From Siphonodentalium dalli (taxonomy: Eukaryota > Mollusca > Scaphopoda > Gadilida > Siphonodentaliidae): a DNA stretch of 64,000 nt. The notes under the pieces are model-generated. The model did no database searches. It saw only the letters and a program-made list of their open reading frames with translations, and was not told the origin of the DNA. Of the stretch, positions 21,590 through 33,962 are shown piece by piece (the first letter of the stretch is position 1; each line of letters starts with the position of its first letter). The stretch is from contig CP136062.1 in NCBI GenBank assembly GCA_032622095.1, positions 36,334,918-36,398,917 on the forward strand, given 5' to 3'. Position numbers and translations under genes: made by a program.

Positions 21590-21775
21590 AACGTTTTGGT
21601 TTAAAAAAAAAACAAATTTGGTTTTGAACTTTGTCCCATATATGTAAACAAATTAGGTTTTGATCAAAACCAAATACCAAGCGCCAACTTGTTTTGATCA
21701 AAACCCAAACTGGTTTTATATATAAAACCAAATTTGGTTTTGATAAAAACCAATTTTGGTTTTGACCAAAAAGTT
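21590..21775. repeat. Degenerate GGTTTTGATCAAAACC repeats
   Basis: Words of the form GGTTTTGATCAAAACC, CAAATTTGGTTTTGA and TATATAAAACC recur on both strands. Each can fold on itself, so the tract is a cluster of small palindromes. Confidence 0.75.
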
Positions 21776-21809
21776 CCTTTTTTGCACAATTTATTGATAA
21801 ATGTGCCAT

Positions 21810-24800
21810 ACAACATACTTATGCAACCTTTAATGGGTAATGTACACTAAATCCACCCATTTATTGTACCATATCCATACTCAACAAAATATATGCAACA
21901 CATGAATGGGTATGAATCCATTGATATATTAAAGGTCTAATTATAAAAGACTTTAGACTCAGGATGCTATACAGTTTGAAACAGATGCCACCAGATTCCA
22001 TTTCCAGAACAAAAATTCAGCTGATAACTCGCATACTACAGGCTATCAAATTTCTATATTATGGCTTTCATACCCTCCCACAAACATGCATGTACATGTA
22101 TATGGGTTCTTTTTGTCAATTGGTCAAATCTTATATTATACGAAAAACCCATTATTTTTGACGGTTTCTACCATAATAATTTTGGTTGCCAAGTAAACAG
22201 AAAATAAACGGTGATCATGTAATTTTTTTTTACGGTTATCACTTATTTACTGTTTACACAGTCCTGAAATTTTTATGATAGAAACAGTTGGTCCGCAAAC
22301 AGTCAAATGTTTCTCACATAATTTTGTGATGACTTTTTCAAGAGTGCGTGCTGGCATAGAACTAAATTCCACAAGATGCTGCAAGATGTGGCAAATTACA
22401 TGTAAAATTTCCTGAAATCACAAACTCCTGAGGACTATTCTACCATTTAATTTCTGTCAGTAACCTTAAATTGAGGCATTTAATTTGCCTGCACATGTAA
22501 GCGCCACCGCATTCATGAATCATATCATAAGCAACCAAAATTAAGAGTCGAAGATGAAGGAAATAGTCCAAATGACATAATTGGTTGCATCTATGTTGAA
22601 TGAAGTTTTAAGATAAACATCAATGATGACACAATGAGATTTTGGAAATTAAACTTTAATTCAAACTTATCCATCAGGAATAATTGTCATCCGAGCCATT
22701 CTTCCACAGCAGTGTATATTCCTGATTTCTGTGCACACCTCACCATTGCACCAATTGCAATGAATTAGCACTTAATATATAGTTCATCAAACCCTTCTTA
22801 TATTGAGCATTCCCAAGAATGACAGCTCATCTGTTTTTCACCTGCCATGCCGTAGTAATTTAAAGATCAGCAAACTCCTCTACATTAACATATGATGAAT
22901 ATAGCAGCACTTGACAGCATAGCATGTTACTAACTTCCCACAGGTTGCACCACACTTGTGTATTGTGGTACAATATTTATGTATGAAAAGTTGACGAATA
23001 ACATATTTTATCTGCACAGATAACACACATGCCTCCTCTGTATGCTGCCATCTGTATACTGTGCACGTTCTGGTACTAAAGTTTCCAATGCCAGTGAACA
23101 ACACTCTGAAATGATATGCATAAAATACTGTTTTAGGAAAAGTCAGATTTAAAGACATATTTTGCAGACTTATTTCATTGAATATTAAAAGCATTGTTAT
23201 GGCGTGGCAAAATACGCCCATGGTAATTCCAACAAAAGGCCTTTAACTCTGGTGAAATTGACGTGCTGATCCAAAACACACACATTCCAAATTTCATTCA
23301 ACTCAGTTGAGACTATCTAAAGTTATCATATGGAATCCAAATGTGAACTAATAGACAGACACGTGGCATAATACGTACTAACATAATACATCCCATTTTT
23401 AAAACAGGCATAAATGGGTGTATATGAACAATCAGTGTATAGTATCCAAACACTATCCCCATTGGAATTATGAAGCAAAAACCTGAGATTAAGAACTAAA
23501 ATTCCAACCATATCCACTGTATCATTTCAGAGAACACAACGGTTGAACTACGCACAAATGTGAATATTTACTACTTTATTAAGGAACCTTATTGAGTATA
23601 AACATTATTGAAATGATTGTCCCAATACTTAAATCACTGAATTTAATTTGTTTATAACAATGATGCAGTTTTCTGACTATTTGGATAACTTATTTTGGCC
23701 TGATTATTTATTATTCTGTCCGCAGGTCTGGGAACACCTCAGTGGAGTGTTTCGCATCACTTTAAAAGCACATCAGGTTATTGGATATTTATAAGACCAA
23801 TTATAAGGCGATCCTGGCTTTGGTTCATTAAGTTTATATAGCGTCTGTAGCGTCGTCAGTATTCCGTGAATTAAAATGCGAAATGCGGTGATTATTCACC
23901 CTCGTCCCTGTTTGTTTTTATCTCCAATTACCCTTCACAGGTATATTTTATTTAGTCTTATTCCCTAACTTGAAACACACACTCTCCTAGAGATTATACA
24001 TTGGAAATGTTTATTATTTGTTTAGACTGTTTTCCATAGGTAGGGAATGTACACATCATTTCGGTTTTGTGCCAACTCTGACATAGGATGGTTGGAACTT
24101 GTATGTCTAAAATTTATTATAATGAGGAGACTTATGATTGGTCAGTTAAGTCTCACACCCTTTTTGTATATATGCTCGGTCCAGAGTTTAGACCGGCAGT
24201 TCATGTGCAGTTCTAGTCCTGCTACTCCACTTAGTTAGTCTCTTATACTAAGGTGCTGTTCCACTGCCTCAGTGTAACTCTGAAAGAAAACGCTTACAGA
24301 TTATCTCTCGAAGAAATAAATAAAAGATCAATTATTTGTGACAAGACCACGACCCCCGTCGTCACACACACAACGTTAAAGAAGAAGTCCTCCCGGTTCT
24401 GTCACAATGTATCAATCAATCTAGTGGGTTGGACTTAGATTTTGAGGACACCTGGCTAACATATCTCCATGAAGATACAGATGTTTTAAAGAAATTTACA
24501 GGTGCTCCTCTGTTCATGGTGGCTAAATATTCTCAGTTTAAAAGAAATATTGCTGCGCACGTATTCAGCTACATGTGCCAAACACAGAGCGAGATTTTGA
24601 GTTGTTTATGTCAGTCGATGAGTCGGTCCTAAGAATTTCCGCTGTATCAGGCAGATACATGTATACCAGTATTGGGGGATCCTGAAAAGTCATGTGCTAC
24701 TGACTGCGTTTTCTTTTATATCAGAAGAAAATATATTTGACTGCACACTGTGGCGACTATTTTTGAACAGCCTTCGATACATTTCCATATCTCGTGACAA

Positions 24801-25060
24801 ATTGTAACTTTTTTGTGGAAACTGCATTGAATGGAACAGACTCAATTGTGTTATAATATATATGCAATCCTCTGACGGTTCGAGGTCTCTCAGTTTGCAA
24901 TAATATATGTATCTCTTAAATAGAATGATCAATATACGTTTAATGCTTCTTCTATTTATCTCTTTTTGCTAGCTCATTATGTGAAGCCCTGATTACCATC
25001 CCTATCTAAATATGACAGTTGAGAAGTTAAAATTGTTCAAGTGACTTAATTGGGTCACCA
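21810..25060. other. Long stretch with no recognised feature
   Basis: Unique-looking AT-rich DNA with short frames on both strands. No domain, repeat family or RNA gene could be supported. It may be intron or intergenic DNA. Confidence 0.5.
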
Positions 25061-27083
25061 TTTGCCGAGATTGTGAAATTTGAACGCCCAAAAACTCCTT
25101 AAAATGATATGGAGATGGCCTGGGTGACTATATATAACTTTGCTGGATATCGGCGAATATCAATCTTAGCAATTATAGTGCATATCCTCTCGCCAAATGT
25201 GATTTAATTCCCCGTATCATTAGAGAAGAACGTGTATGAATTTGGTGGAAATTAGTGCTAAATATCTTTGTATTAGCTTTGGTGCAACTGCCATCCTCAT
25301 GCGTTACTTTAACGGTGCCACTTTTGACATATTTAAACCACGTGAATTAGACTCATGGATGCAGGATATATTGGAGATGATTATATATAGATGTGGTGGT
25401 AATCAGCAACTAAACAAATTCTTATAATAGTTATGACCCCCCCCCCCCCATCTCTCAACCAAACGGCAGAAATTTGGCGACTTTAAATCACACGATATCA
25501 TAGAGAAGACTAATATATCAATTTGGTGGAAATCTGCGCTAAACATAGTTTATTAAATCAAGTGTTGATGCTCCCATGCAACCCTGACTCGAACAGCGCC
25601 ATATCGCGGATGTGATTATGTATGCGTTTGGTGGAAATCGGCAATAGAACTATTTCACCATATTTATTAAATTTTGCCGGCCTCCCCCTTTTCTTCCCCT
25701 GACACCAACAGCGTTACTTTAGGAAATTGTAACCTGCACCATTATCTTCCTCGTAAAAAGTTACCCCTCTTAGAACGCCTTGGTGCCATTTCGGTTGTAC
25801 CCAGTTAAGTTATATATAGAACGCATACAGACAGACAGGAAGACAGACAGTACGATTTGATTTATCATATCATTTGAGAAGAACGTGTCTGAATTTGATG
25901 GTAATTGGTACTAAAAATATTTGTTATCAGTTTTGGTGACTCTCCCGTCCCTATTTCGGACTCAAGCGGCGCCACTTTTGTCACCGTTAAACCACACACT
26001 TACTCATTAGAGATTAGAGATGCATATATATAAAATTGGTGAAAATTGGCGAGTATACACATTCGTATCAAATTTAAGGTCCCCATATCGCTCACCCAGA
26101 GAGCACCCATTTTGTGTATCTAAACAACACGATAAGATTCCTCGTATCACGGAGAAGAATATGTATCAATCTGGTGGAATTCGGCGCTAAAGATATTATT
26201 ATATTTTTGTTGTGCCCCTCTCACCTCTATACACCACTGACTCGAATGGCCCCACTTGTGACATCCTTGGACTATACAATTACACTCGTGATATCATGGA
26301 GATGATTATTTTTAAGTTTGGTGCTAATCGGCGACTAAACAAATTTTTATCAAATTTTATGACAACCCCTCCCTCCCCATCTCTCACCCAAACAGCACCA
26401 ATATGGCGCCTTTAAATCACACGATTAGATTCCTCGTATCATGGATAAGAACGTGTATCAATTTGATGGAAATTGGCGGTAAAAATATTGTGTATCAAAT
26501 TTGGTGCCCCTCTCCCTTTCAGTGCACCATGAATCGAATGAGGCCACATTTGACAGATTTAAGCCATACAATTAGACTCCTCATACCATGGGGATGATAT
26601 TGTATAAGTGTGGTGGCAATCTGCGACTAAACCCATTATCAAATTTAGTGCCCACCCCCTCAATCTCTCATCCAAACGACAACAGTTTGGCGTTGTTAAA
26701 TCACACAATTAGATTCCCTGTATCATGAAGAAGAATATATATCAATTTGGTGGAAATCGGTGCTAAAATTAGTTTTATCAATTTTGGTGCCCCTCTTCCC
26801 TTCCGTGCATCCCTGACTCGAACGACGCCACTTTCGACATATTTAAAACACACCATTAGATTCTTCATATCATGGGGATGATTATATGTAAGTTTCGTGG
26901 CAATCGGCGACATAAAATTTCTGTCCCGCCCCCTTTTCTGCCCCTGACAACAACGGCGTCACTTTAGAAAATTCTAACGCCCACCATTATCTTTCTCGTA
27001 AAAAGTTACCCCTAGTAGACCCCTTTGGTATCATGTAGATGGTCCCCTGTAACTATCTATAAAACACAAACAGACAGACAGAC
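25060..27083 (+). repeat. Diverged tandem array, ~146-bp monomer
   Basis: An ATTTGGTGGAAATCGGCG-like motif recurs near 25239, 25391, 25520, 25625, 25891, 26032, 26168, 26315, 26461, 26608, 26744 and 26891. In the right half spacing is close to 146 bp. Adjacent monomers alternate in type (GAAGAACGTGTATCAA versus GGGGATGATTATATGTAAG), so a ~290-bp dimer is the higher unit. Blocks ending in CAGACAGACAG occur at 25730-25855 and 26968-27083, so the array itself may be two joined pieces. No coding frame is preserved. Confidence 0.8.
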
Positions 27084-27472
27084 ATTCGCAAATATAGATA
27101 TAGAGGGTGCAGGACGTTTCGGCACCTGGACATTTCGGCACCTGGTTTTCAGGACGTTCGGCACCTTAGTTTTCGGCACTTGGTTGTTTCGGCCCAAACA
27201 CTTGGACGTTTCGGCACTTAATCTGAGACCTTTCGGCACATGGTTTATTCTTTAATTAATTTACATTAATTCTTGTGCATCAAATCTCTAGATACGCTCA
27301 CTGGGGTTAGTTAAATCACAAACTGAACACAGTCATGTTGATCAGCGTCATTGACATTCGTTCATGAATAGAATCAATTAATTTACCAACACCTTTTGTT
27401 CACTTTCTGAGTAACACTGTACATCTTCGCTTTTTGTGAAAAAATTTTCATGATGGCATGGCTGCATGCTTG

Positions 27473-27670
27473 TTAACCCTTTACCCAACAGAAGGGCCCT
27501 GTGCCAATGCATTCTCTTATATATGCGAGTCGACCATAGGTCGCCTCGCATATATAAGAGAATGCATTGGCTTAAAACATTAAAAATTATAAAATTGTTA
27601 AAGAATGTAAGAAAAAATGGTAAAAAGTGTTAACAAAAGATTTTTTTTAGGCCAATGCATTCTCTTATAT
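27473..27670 (+). mobile_element. TTAA MITE copy D, right half missing
   Basis: The left end is intact at TTAACCCTTTACCC. The first hairpin and spacer are complete, and the second hairpin stops after its first 20 bases. A 52-bp segment (27671-27722) of unrelated sequence follows, then the complete copy E. Confidence 0.8.
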
Positions 27671-27722
27671 GAAGCCAGAATGAAACGTAACGGGCAAAAC
27701 ACTTCAATATATAATGTTAGGT

Positions 27723-28122
27723 TTAACCCTTTAACCAACAGAACGGCCCTGTGCCAATGCATTCTCTTATATATGCGAGTCGACCATAGGTCGCCTCGCA
27801 TATATAAGAGAATGCATTGGCTTAACACATTAAAAATTATAAAATTGTTAAAGAATGTAAGAGAAAATGGTAAAAAGTGTTAAAAAAAGATTTCTTTTAA
27901 GCCAATGCATTCTCTTATATATGCGAGGCGACCTATGGTCGACTCGCATATATAAGAGAATGCATTGGCACAGGTCATAACTGTAACTATCACAATGTGG
28001 TCAAGGAGCCGGTTCCAATGATATCCATATTTGTATGGTTCTATTGAGACAGACCGAAGATATTTTAGGCTGTTGAAGCTTTATTTGGCCGGTTTTGGCC
28101 GGTTTGTTGGGTAAAGGGTTAA
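27723..28122 (+). mobile_element. TTAA MITE copy E, full length
   Basis: This 400-bp copy has both hairpins and the right terminus TGTTGGGTAAAGGGTTAA. Its left terminus carries two changes (TTTAACCAAC, GAACGG). The 18 bases before it (27705-27722) are identical to those before copy A (1580-1597). Confidence 0.85.
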
Positions 28123-28929
28123 TGGCACACAACAGTTAGCTGCTCGTTTTATCGACAATTATTCAACTTGAATTCAAATAATTTGTAAAGATACTTGATA
28201 ATTTGTATATGGTACCTGATCGGAGTTAGGTTACATAATAATTGCCTCATAATGTATAGGTAGTCACTTGCTGCGAAACATTGTTAGTAAATCGATAGGC
28301 ACCATTATAGAGTGGACCTTTTGACGTCGCTTCCACTGTGATCATTTTCAAAAGCGTGTACCCTTCTACAACGATGTGGATAACTCCGAAAAAAAAATTT
28401 GAATCAATATGTGATGTCTATATAGTTTGGTGGTATACATCATGCGACGTGATGATACTTGACAACACTTTAGTTCAAGATGAATTATTTCGATGCTGCG
28501 AGGGTACTGTCTATTCAACAAGAAAGCTTAAAGAAGTAATACAAATACACCAACGATTTCAACAGTTCAGACAGATGACATACCCGCTCCCTGTATTGTC
28601 TGCACAACTAGAAGCTGGGTTTTCTGTCTCTTAGTGGGCATTTTGAATGGGACCGGGTATTGTCATACCTTAGTGTGTATGACTCGCGGTATGCATATGT
28701 TCAACGCTATCGTTATCATAAATTTTGTTCCACTTTATATGTTTTATAACATTATTGAAGTAACGAATGACAATACAAATCACTTATAGTCATCACTGAT
28801 AGTGTCGTTGGTCCGACAATTAACAGGTGCCGAATCGTCCGAAGTGCCGAATAATCGGGTGCCGAAACGTCCAGGTGCCGACCCGCAAACCCAAGTGCCG
28901 AAACGTCCAGGTGCCGAAACGTCAAGAAT

Positions 28930-29690
28930 TCGATATAGATATGCCATATTATATACCATTTGAAATAGGAAGCTCTCTAACAATATATTATCAACTTATC
29001 CGGTGCAATAAACTGTGAACATGTTGCCTGTGTTGAGTTGCCGATGTGTTCTTGTGCTTAAGTTTCGTCTGGTTTTGTTGCGCAAAGTGTATTATTTTCA
29101 ATGGAGGGGGAATAACTCTATATTTTAAAGATATAGTTATCTATAGGCATCTTCTGAGACGCAGACGTTTCAAATGGTGATAAATTATATAGTATTTTAA
29201 TCATATGTTATGACATATATTGTCATTAAACCGTATACAAAGGCACTATAAAAAAAATAATCGGTTACTCGAAAATTAAGTGGGCCTTTAAAGTCAATTA
29301 CAAAGTCTCAATTGCAGTTAGGTTCATCTCATACCCTTCTATTCGGTGATATTCTTCCACGCAGTATGAATTCATTAAGTGTTATAGCCCCACTGTTATA
29401 ATCCTCCTGTAGCTCGCGTATTCTTGCCTCTAAGATTATTGAGATATAACGTCGCACATAATGTCATTAAATCATATGGAAACAGCAATTGTGTGGAATG
29501 CGTGATGTGAATATATACTGAGAAATAACGTCATACGTAATGACATTAAATCTCAAGGAAACCAGCGAAACAAAACAAGAATCACATTTATTAATTTTAT
29601 GTTTTAAGTTATTTTCATCATAAAAAGAGTCTTCGTGATAAAGAACCCTCTCAATACTTTAGAATATAGAATTAACCTTTTAAATAACAA
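28930..29690. other. Stretch with no recognised feature
   Basis: AT-rich sequence with short chance frames. A GAGAAATAACGTCATACGTAATG block and a TTGAGATATAACGTCGCACATAATG block near 29440-29545 form a weak direct repeat. Confidence 0.45.
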
Positions 29691-29692
29691 AA

Positions 29693-29782
29693 AACCTTCG
29701 GAATAGCGAACCTTCGGAACAGAGAACCTTCGGAATAGCGAACCTTCGGAATAACATAACATAACATAACATAACATAACAT
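29693..29782 (+). repeat. 16-bp tandem repeat followed by (ATAAC)n
   Basis: AACCTTCGGAATAGCG and variants occur four times at 29693, 29709, 29725 and 29741. They lead directly into about six ATAAC units (29752-29782). Confidence 0.9.
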
Positions 29783-29804
29783 CAAGATACACAGAACGAG
29801 TCGA

Positions 29805-30236
29805 ATGACTCTTAGTTCCGGATTATATCAAAAGCACAGTTGTTGGCCATTATATATAAGTAGCAGCCCCAGAGCAAGAACAACAGAAAGTTGGGAAACA
29901 ACATGTAAAAACAAATTCTCAAACCCACCCACCTCCCCAGCCGCACTCGAAATTTCATCAAAACGAACACGCCTCGGACATGCACAAATACGTATGCAAA
30001 ACAATCGAACATCGACAATCACACCCACCACACATTTCTTGAGAGGCACATCCAGAAAAAACAACCTTTATCAGGTGAAAACAATCAATATCGCGACAAA
30101 ATTTGGCCCGACACAACATCACCAGCACGGAACTGCCTGGAAGGACAACTCTTCCGAAAAGTCGGCCCAACTCGGCTCGGCCAAAAAGGCGAAACACCCC
30201 AAGCGGGCCAACACTCGACCCGTCCCCGGAGTATAA
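29805..30236 (+). CDS. Unrecognised 143-codon ORF
   Basis: This ATG-started frame begins just after the (ATAAC)n tract and reads a Ser/Thr/Lys-rich basic protein with no hydrophobic core. I recognise no domain. Its composition is more GC-rich than the flanks, and the opposite strand has overlapping open frames. It may be part of an unknown element or a chance frame. Confidence 0.15.
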   Translation: MTLSSGLYQKHSCWPLYISSSPRARTTESWETTCKNKFSNPPTSPAALEISSKRTRLGHAQIRMQNNRTSTITPTTHFLRGTSRKNNLYQVKTINIATKFGPTQHHQHGTAWKDNSSEKSAQLGSAKKAKHPKRANTRPVPGV

Positions 30237-30244
30237 ACCTTGAG

Positions 30245-30510
30245 AACATGAGAATAAATGAGAACATTTTAGTCACATTATCGACTCATAATGAGCCGAT
30301 TCTCAGCAGATTATGTGCGGACAATGACAAAAATAAACCAACTCACTGAACTCACGACTGTTCACGTGTACGCTCTATAACATGTGTTTTCACTGTGGCC
30401 CACGCCATACAATGAAATAATGGATAAGAGTCCATTATCTGCTAATTTCAGAGTCAAATAATCACTTTCAGATTATACGTCTGTTATGTGCGTATTTGCG
30501 TGAGGATATG
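30245..30510 (-). repeat. Palindromic dispersed repeat, copy P3
   Basis: The reverse complement of this stretch aligns with 6345-6600, including CATTATGAGTCGATAATGTG-type and CGCAAATACGCACATAA blocks. It lacks the 31-bp array found beside the copy at 6.3 kb. Confidence 0.6.
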
Positions 30511-30528
30511 TTGAACAAATATATGTCA

Positions 30529-30975
30529 AGTCTGAGTTTAGTGTACATGTCATTTGCAGAATGAGGTCCCCAGAGGGTGAATTTAGTGACTATATGCCGC
30601 ATTGCAGGCTAGCATCACTAAATTCGCCCTCTGGAGACCTCATTCTGCTTAGGCCTCATCTTCTCTGGAAAGTTTCTTTATGATAATTTTGTTATAGAAA
30701 CTTCTTCTCATAGGTTCTATTTCTTTTTTAGTTTAGTTTTTCTATATCCCCAAATTGGCAGACGACACATATTGCATACTCGATGTGCCCAATTGGTGTA
30801 CATCACGAATTAATATTTGGGAACTTCAATCGGAGTCTCTGTATCCCATAGCACATGATACCATGCAGAATGAGGTTCCCAGAGGGTGTATTTAGGAATG
30901 CTAGCCCGCATTGTGGGATAGCGTCACTAAATACACCCTTTGGGGGCCCCATTCTGCAAATGACAGGCACACTAA
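30529..30975. repeat. Inverted repeat ending in two palindromes
   Basis: Palindromes at 30557-30648 and 30865-30958 share arms starting GCAGAATGAGGTNCCCAGAG. The outer flanks CTGAGTTTAGTGTACATGTC (left) and GACAGGCACACTAAACTCAG (right) are inverted to each other. The unit is therefore a long inverted repeat with a hairpin in each arm. No coding sequence lies in the 215-bp spacer. Confidence 0.75.
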
Positions 30976-31105
30976 ACTCAGGATTGATCATGTTTTTCAT
31001 TCCTATCTGCAACATACATATACACAACTCAATTTATAATTAAACTCTTTGGCTAATAGAGTATTCGGTCATCCGCATGGGCTCTAAATTATTTTCTAAA
31101 TCAGG

Positions 31106-31535
31106 TTAACCCTTTACCCAACAGAAGGACCCTGTGCCAATGCATTCTCTTATATATGCGAGTCGACCATAGGTCGCCTCGCATATATAAGAGAATGCAT
31201 TGGCTTAACACATTATAACGCATATATAAGAGAATGCATTGGCTTAACAAATTATAAAATTGTTAAAGAATGTAAGAAAAAATGGTAAAAAGTGTTAAAA
31301 AAAGAATTTTTTAGGCCAATGCATTCTCTTATATATGCGAGGCGACCTATGGTCGACTCGCATGTATAAGAGAATGCATTGGCACAGGGTATAACTGTAA
31401 CTATCACAATGTGGTCAAGGAGCCGGTTCCAATGATATCCATATTTGTATGGTTCTATTGAGACAGACCGAAGATAATTTAGGCTGTTGAAGCTTTATTT
31501 GGCCGGTTTTGGCCGGTTTGTTGGGTAAAGGGTTA
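31106..31535 (+). mobile_element. TTAA MITE copy F with internal duplication
   Basis: The left end is TTAACCCTTTACCC. The right end is GGGTAAAGGGTTAC, so the last TTAA is mutated to TTAC. About 33 bases of hairpin arm plus GGCTTAACA are duplicated after the first hairpin, making the copy about 430 bp. Both opposed hairpins and the GGCCGG tract are present. Confidence 0.85.
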
Positions 31536-31634
31536 CGGTCCTTTTAATTGCCTTTTGTAAGTTATGATGATATTATTAATACTGGTTATTATAAACCTTA
31601 TCTTGACATAGTTTTGGCCTTTTGCACCAACATA

Positions 31635-31890
31635 TCATTACGAAAATACGCAAATAAATACACATATAATGTAAAATATTTATATAATGTGACTATTCAG
31701 CCTGTTCCCCCGAAAACCCGCACACTATCCGCTTATAATATAACTTACTTTAGGTAGATAATGTTCTTAGAATCGCCTCATTTTGAGTCAATAATGCGCT
31801 GAAAATGAGACGATTCTAAGTCGATTAACTACACAAAACAAGATATATTTTAAGCATATAATTCGCGGTTTTCTGGATAACAGGCTATTT
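31635..31890. repeat. Palindromic dispersed repeat, copy P2
   Basis: Inverted arms start AGCCTGTT (about 31700) and end AACAGGCT (about 31888), with an inner TTAGAATCGNCTCATTTT pair. The right half resembles 6590-6700. It may be a complete MITE of the family. Confidence 0.6.
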
Positions 31891-32586
31891 TGCAAAAGGC
31901 CTCACCATTAATTGCTTTTAGTTGGCCATACACAATCTGAACTGTGAGCTTCGTTTTCTAAAATAATTCCGCGCCGTGTCATCAATTACACTGCTGCTTA
32001 TTTGGTTTACACTATATGATTATCCTTATAATATACTCCAAAATTTGTACCCAAGAAACAACATCTATTATATGCGTGTTAGTGGTTCAGGGCTGACCAT
32101 CACTTCTCGTGGCATTTCCTGCAACCCTTGATTATTATTACAGCACCGACAGCGTGAACACTGATGCACAAGTGATATAGTCACCAGAAGCTACGCTGTG
32201 GACAACTGTTATGATATTGCTGCAACTGATTACATGTGCTTCTTTTTTTATTTTGCTGCTGCCACTTTCTGATGCGTTTTTACTGGCTTTGTCCTTATTG
32301 GTATTCGTTGGTGTAAACACAATTTTTCATTTGTATATTGACTGATTTCTCACCACACTCAAAGGTAATTTATAAAGATGCTAAAGATTAAAATCAAATT
32401 AAAAACTTTGAAGATAATATCCAAAATCACCAACGTACACCTAGAATGTATTTAAAGTTATGTGAAACACCCTGGTATGGTGATCAAATAGAAATGTAGA
32501 ATAATCTTGTTCAAAACCTGTTCAAAATAGTATTATTTTACAAATAGTAGATCCAAATCAACAACACACGCCATCGTTCTTATATA

Positions 32587-32850
32587 TTAATTTAATGCAG
32601 TGACTATCGGTGTCGAAAACGTTTTCTTCAGTTTACTGCCGATTGTTGCGTCCCGAATCGAGACGTAAATATTTACAATTGAGCATAGTTCAGACGATGT
32701 TTTCTGTAGAGTTGTGCGGTCAATTTGCTTCAGATATTCGGTGATGTTAGTACAATGTGACATTCCTCCAGTTGGCATAGCGCCTGAATACTAACTTATC
32801 AGTTTCATGCACCCCAACAAGTACGTAATATGTCTTTAACTGCAAATATT
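32587..32850 (-). pseudogene. Coding-like repeat shared with 54605-54720
   Basis: The stretch 32735-32850 matches 54605-54720. On the minus strand both read a similar peptide in frame (AMPTGGMSHCTNITEYL here, with conservative changes in the other copy), which suggests a once-coding region. The 54.6-kb copy lies just upstream of DIRS-like reverse transcriptase debris on the same strand. This could be the upstream ORF of that element (inference). The frame here continues to 32587. Confidence 0.3.
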
Positions 32851-33962
32851 TAAACAATAATTCAGGGAGATGGTCAAGAAAACTAAGGTTACAAGTTCTT
32901 CAACTTTGTTTCAAAGGCAAGTGGGGACCAACCCCAACAATTTGCACTAAAAACATTCAAGTTCAGAGATGAGGCATGCGAATCGTGTTTAATGATTCAA
33001 ATAACAGTGTATACGAAATACCAATAAAGTAAATACAAATGTAAAGCACCAGTGATGCCAGGAGCTATAACGAAATTACCCCACGCTCAATAATTAAACT
33101 TATCTATGAAGGTACATCAATATCCACATGCTGTCCCCACCCACTGTGAACCGTTAGCTGCGTATAAGTGAGATAAACATTCTCCATGTTCACCATATAT
33201 TCACGACTATAGTGATAATTAACGCTCTTCATTGGTCCGTGTTAAAAAACAGGCCCCAACTTGTTTGGAATCTGTATAACTTGAAAAAGTGTAGTTTATA
33301 ACGTATTTATATAGCTATTTTGATAATCAGAATCGGTCAGAATAACGTGACAAAACTGAGCAGTGATATTACTGTGGTAAATATGATTTGACAGGATTAT
33401 CTTAAAGTAAACCAATAAAAGGGATATTTTTCTTCCCAATGCTTAGTGTACATGCTATTCACGGAGCATGTTAGTTTTTATAGGCCCATGGGGAAAACAC
33501 CAAATATACCAGTATATACTATACAAGTGACAAGCTTCACGGGTCCAATTTTGGGAAACACACACCATCTATAATATTCATCAAAGATTCTCAATATCGT
33601 TCATCCAGTGATAAGAATGTCAATGTGCCCTATTGGCCATTTCCTTTCTTGTGTATATAACTCGATAGTATCAAATAATGTGAAGTTGAAATATCGTACC
33701 GAAAACTGACAAAAAATACTGGACATTTGGGAGTACAACGGGCCGTCATTCTGGGTGTCCGCCTAATATCGTCAATAGTTCAAAACAAATTGTCAACTCA
33801 GACAACATATCCCCCAGTTTATGTTATAGGGCGCACATTTCCTTTTGTTTGATATATGCATGTAACTTGACGGAGTCAATTGAAGCGAAGTCGATATAGC
33901 GTACAGTATATCGTACGGGGAATTGTTCGGCAATTGTGATAGTACATGTATATAATAATCAT
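32851..33962. other. Stretch with no recognised feature
   Basis: AT-rich, unique-looking sequence with no supported gene or repeat. Confidence 0.5.

Larger units (their letters stand above)
27111..28923 (+). mobile_element. Foldback-type element with sub-repeated ends
   Basis: The left end (27111-27245) carries about seven copies of a GACGTTTCGGCACCTGG-like word. The right end (28817-28923) carries about six in reverse complement. Terminal inverted repeats made of short sub-repeats are the known layout of Foldback elements. The body includes GTCAAT/TTAATTTACCAACACC and GGAGTTAGGTTACATAAT blocks that recur at 54710-55060 and 55590-56290. Without the nested TTAA MITE the element would be about 1.16 kb. 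A 98-codon frame at 28338-28634 matches nothing I know. Confidence 0.65.
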
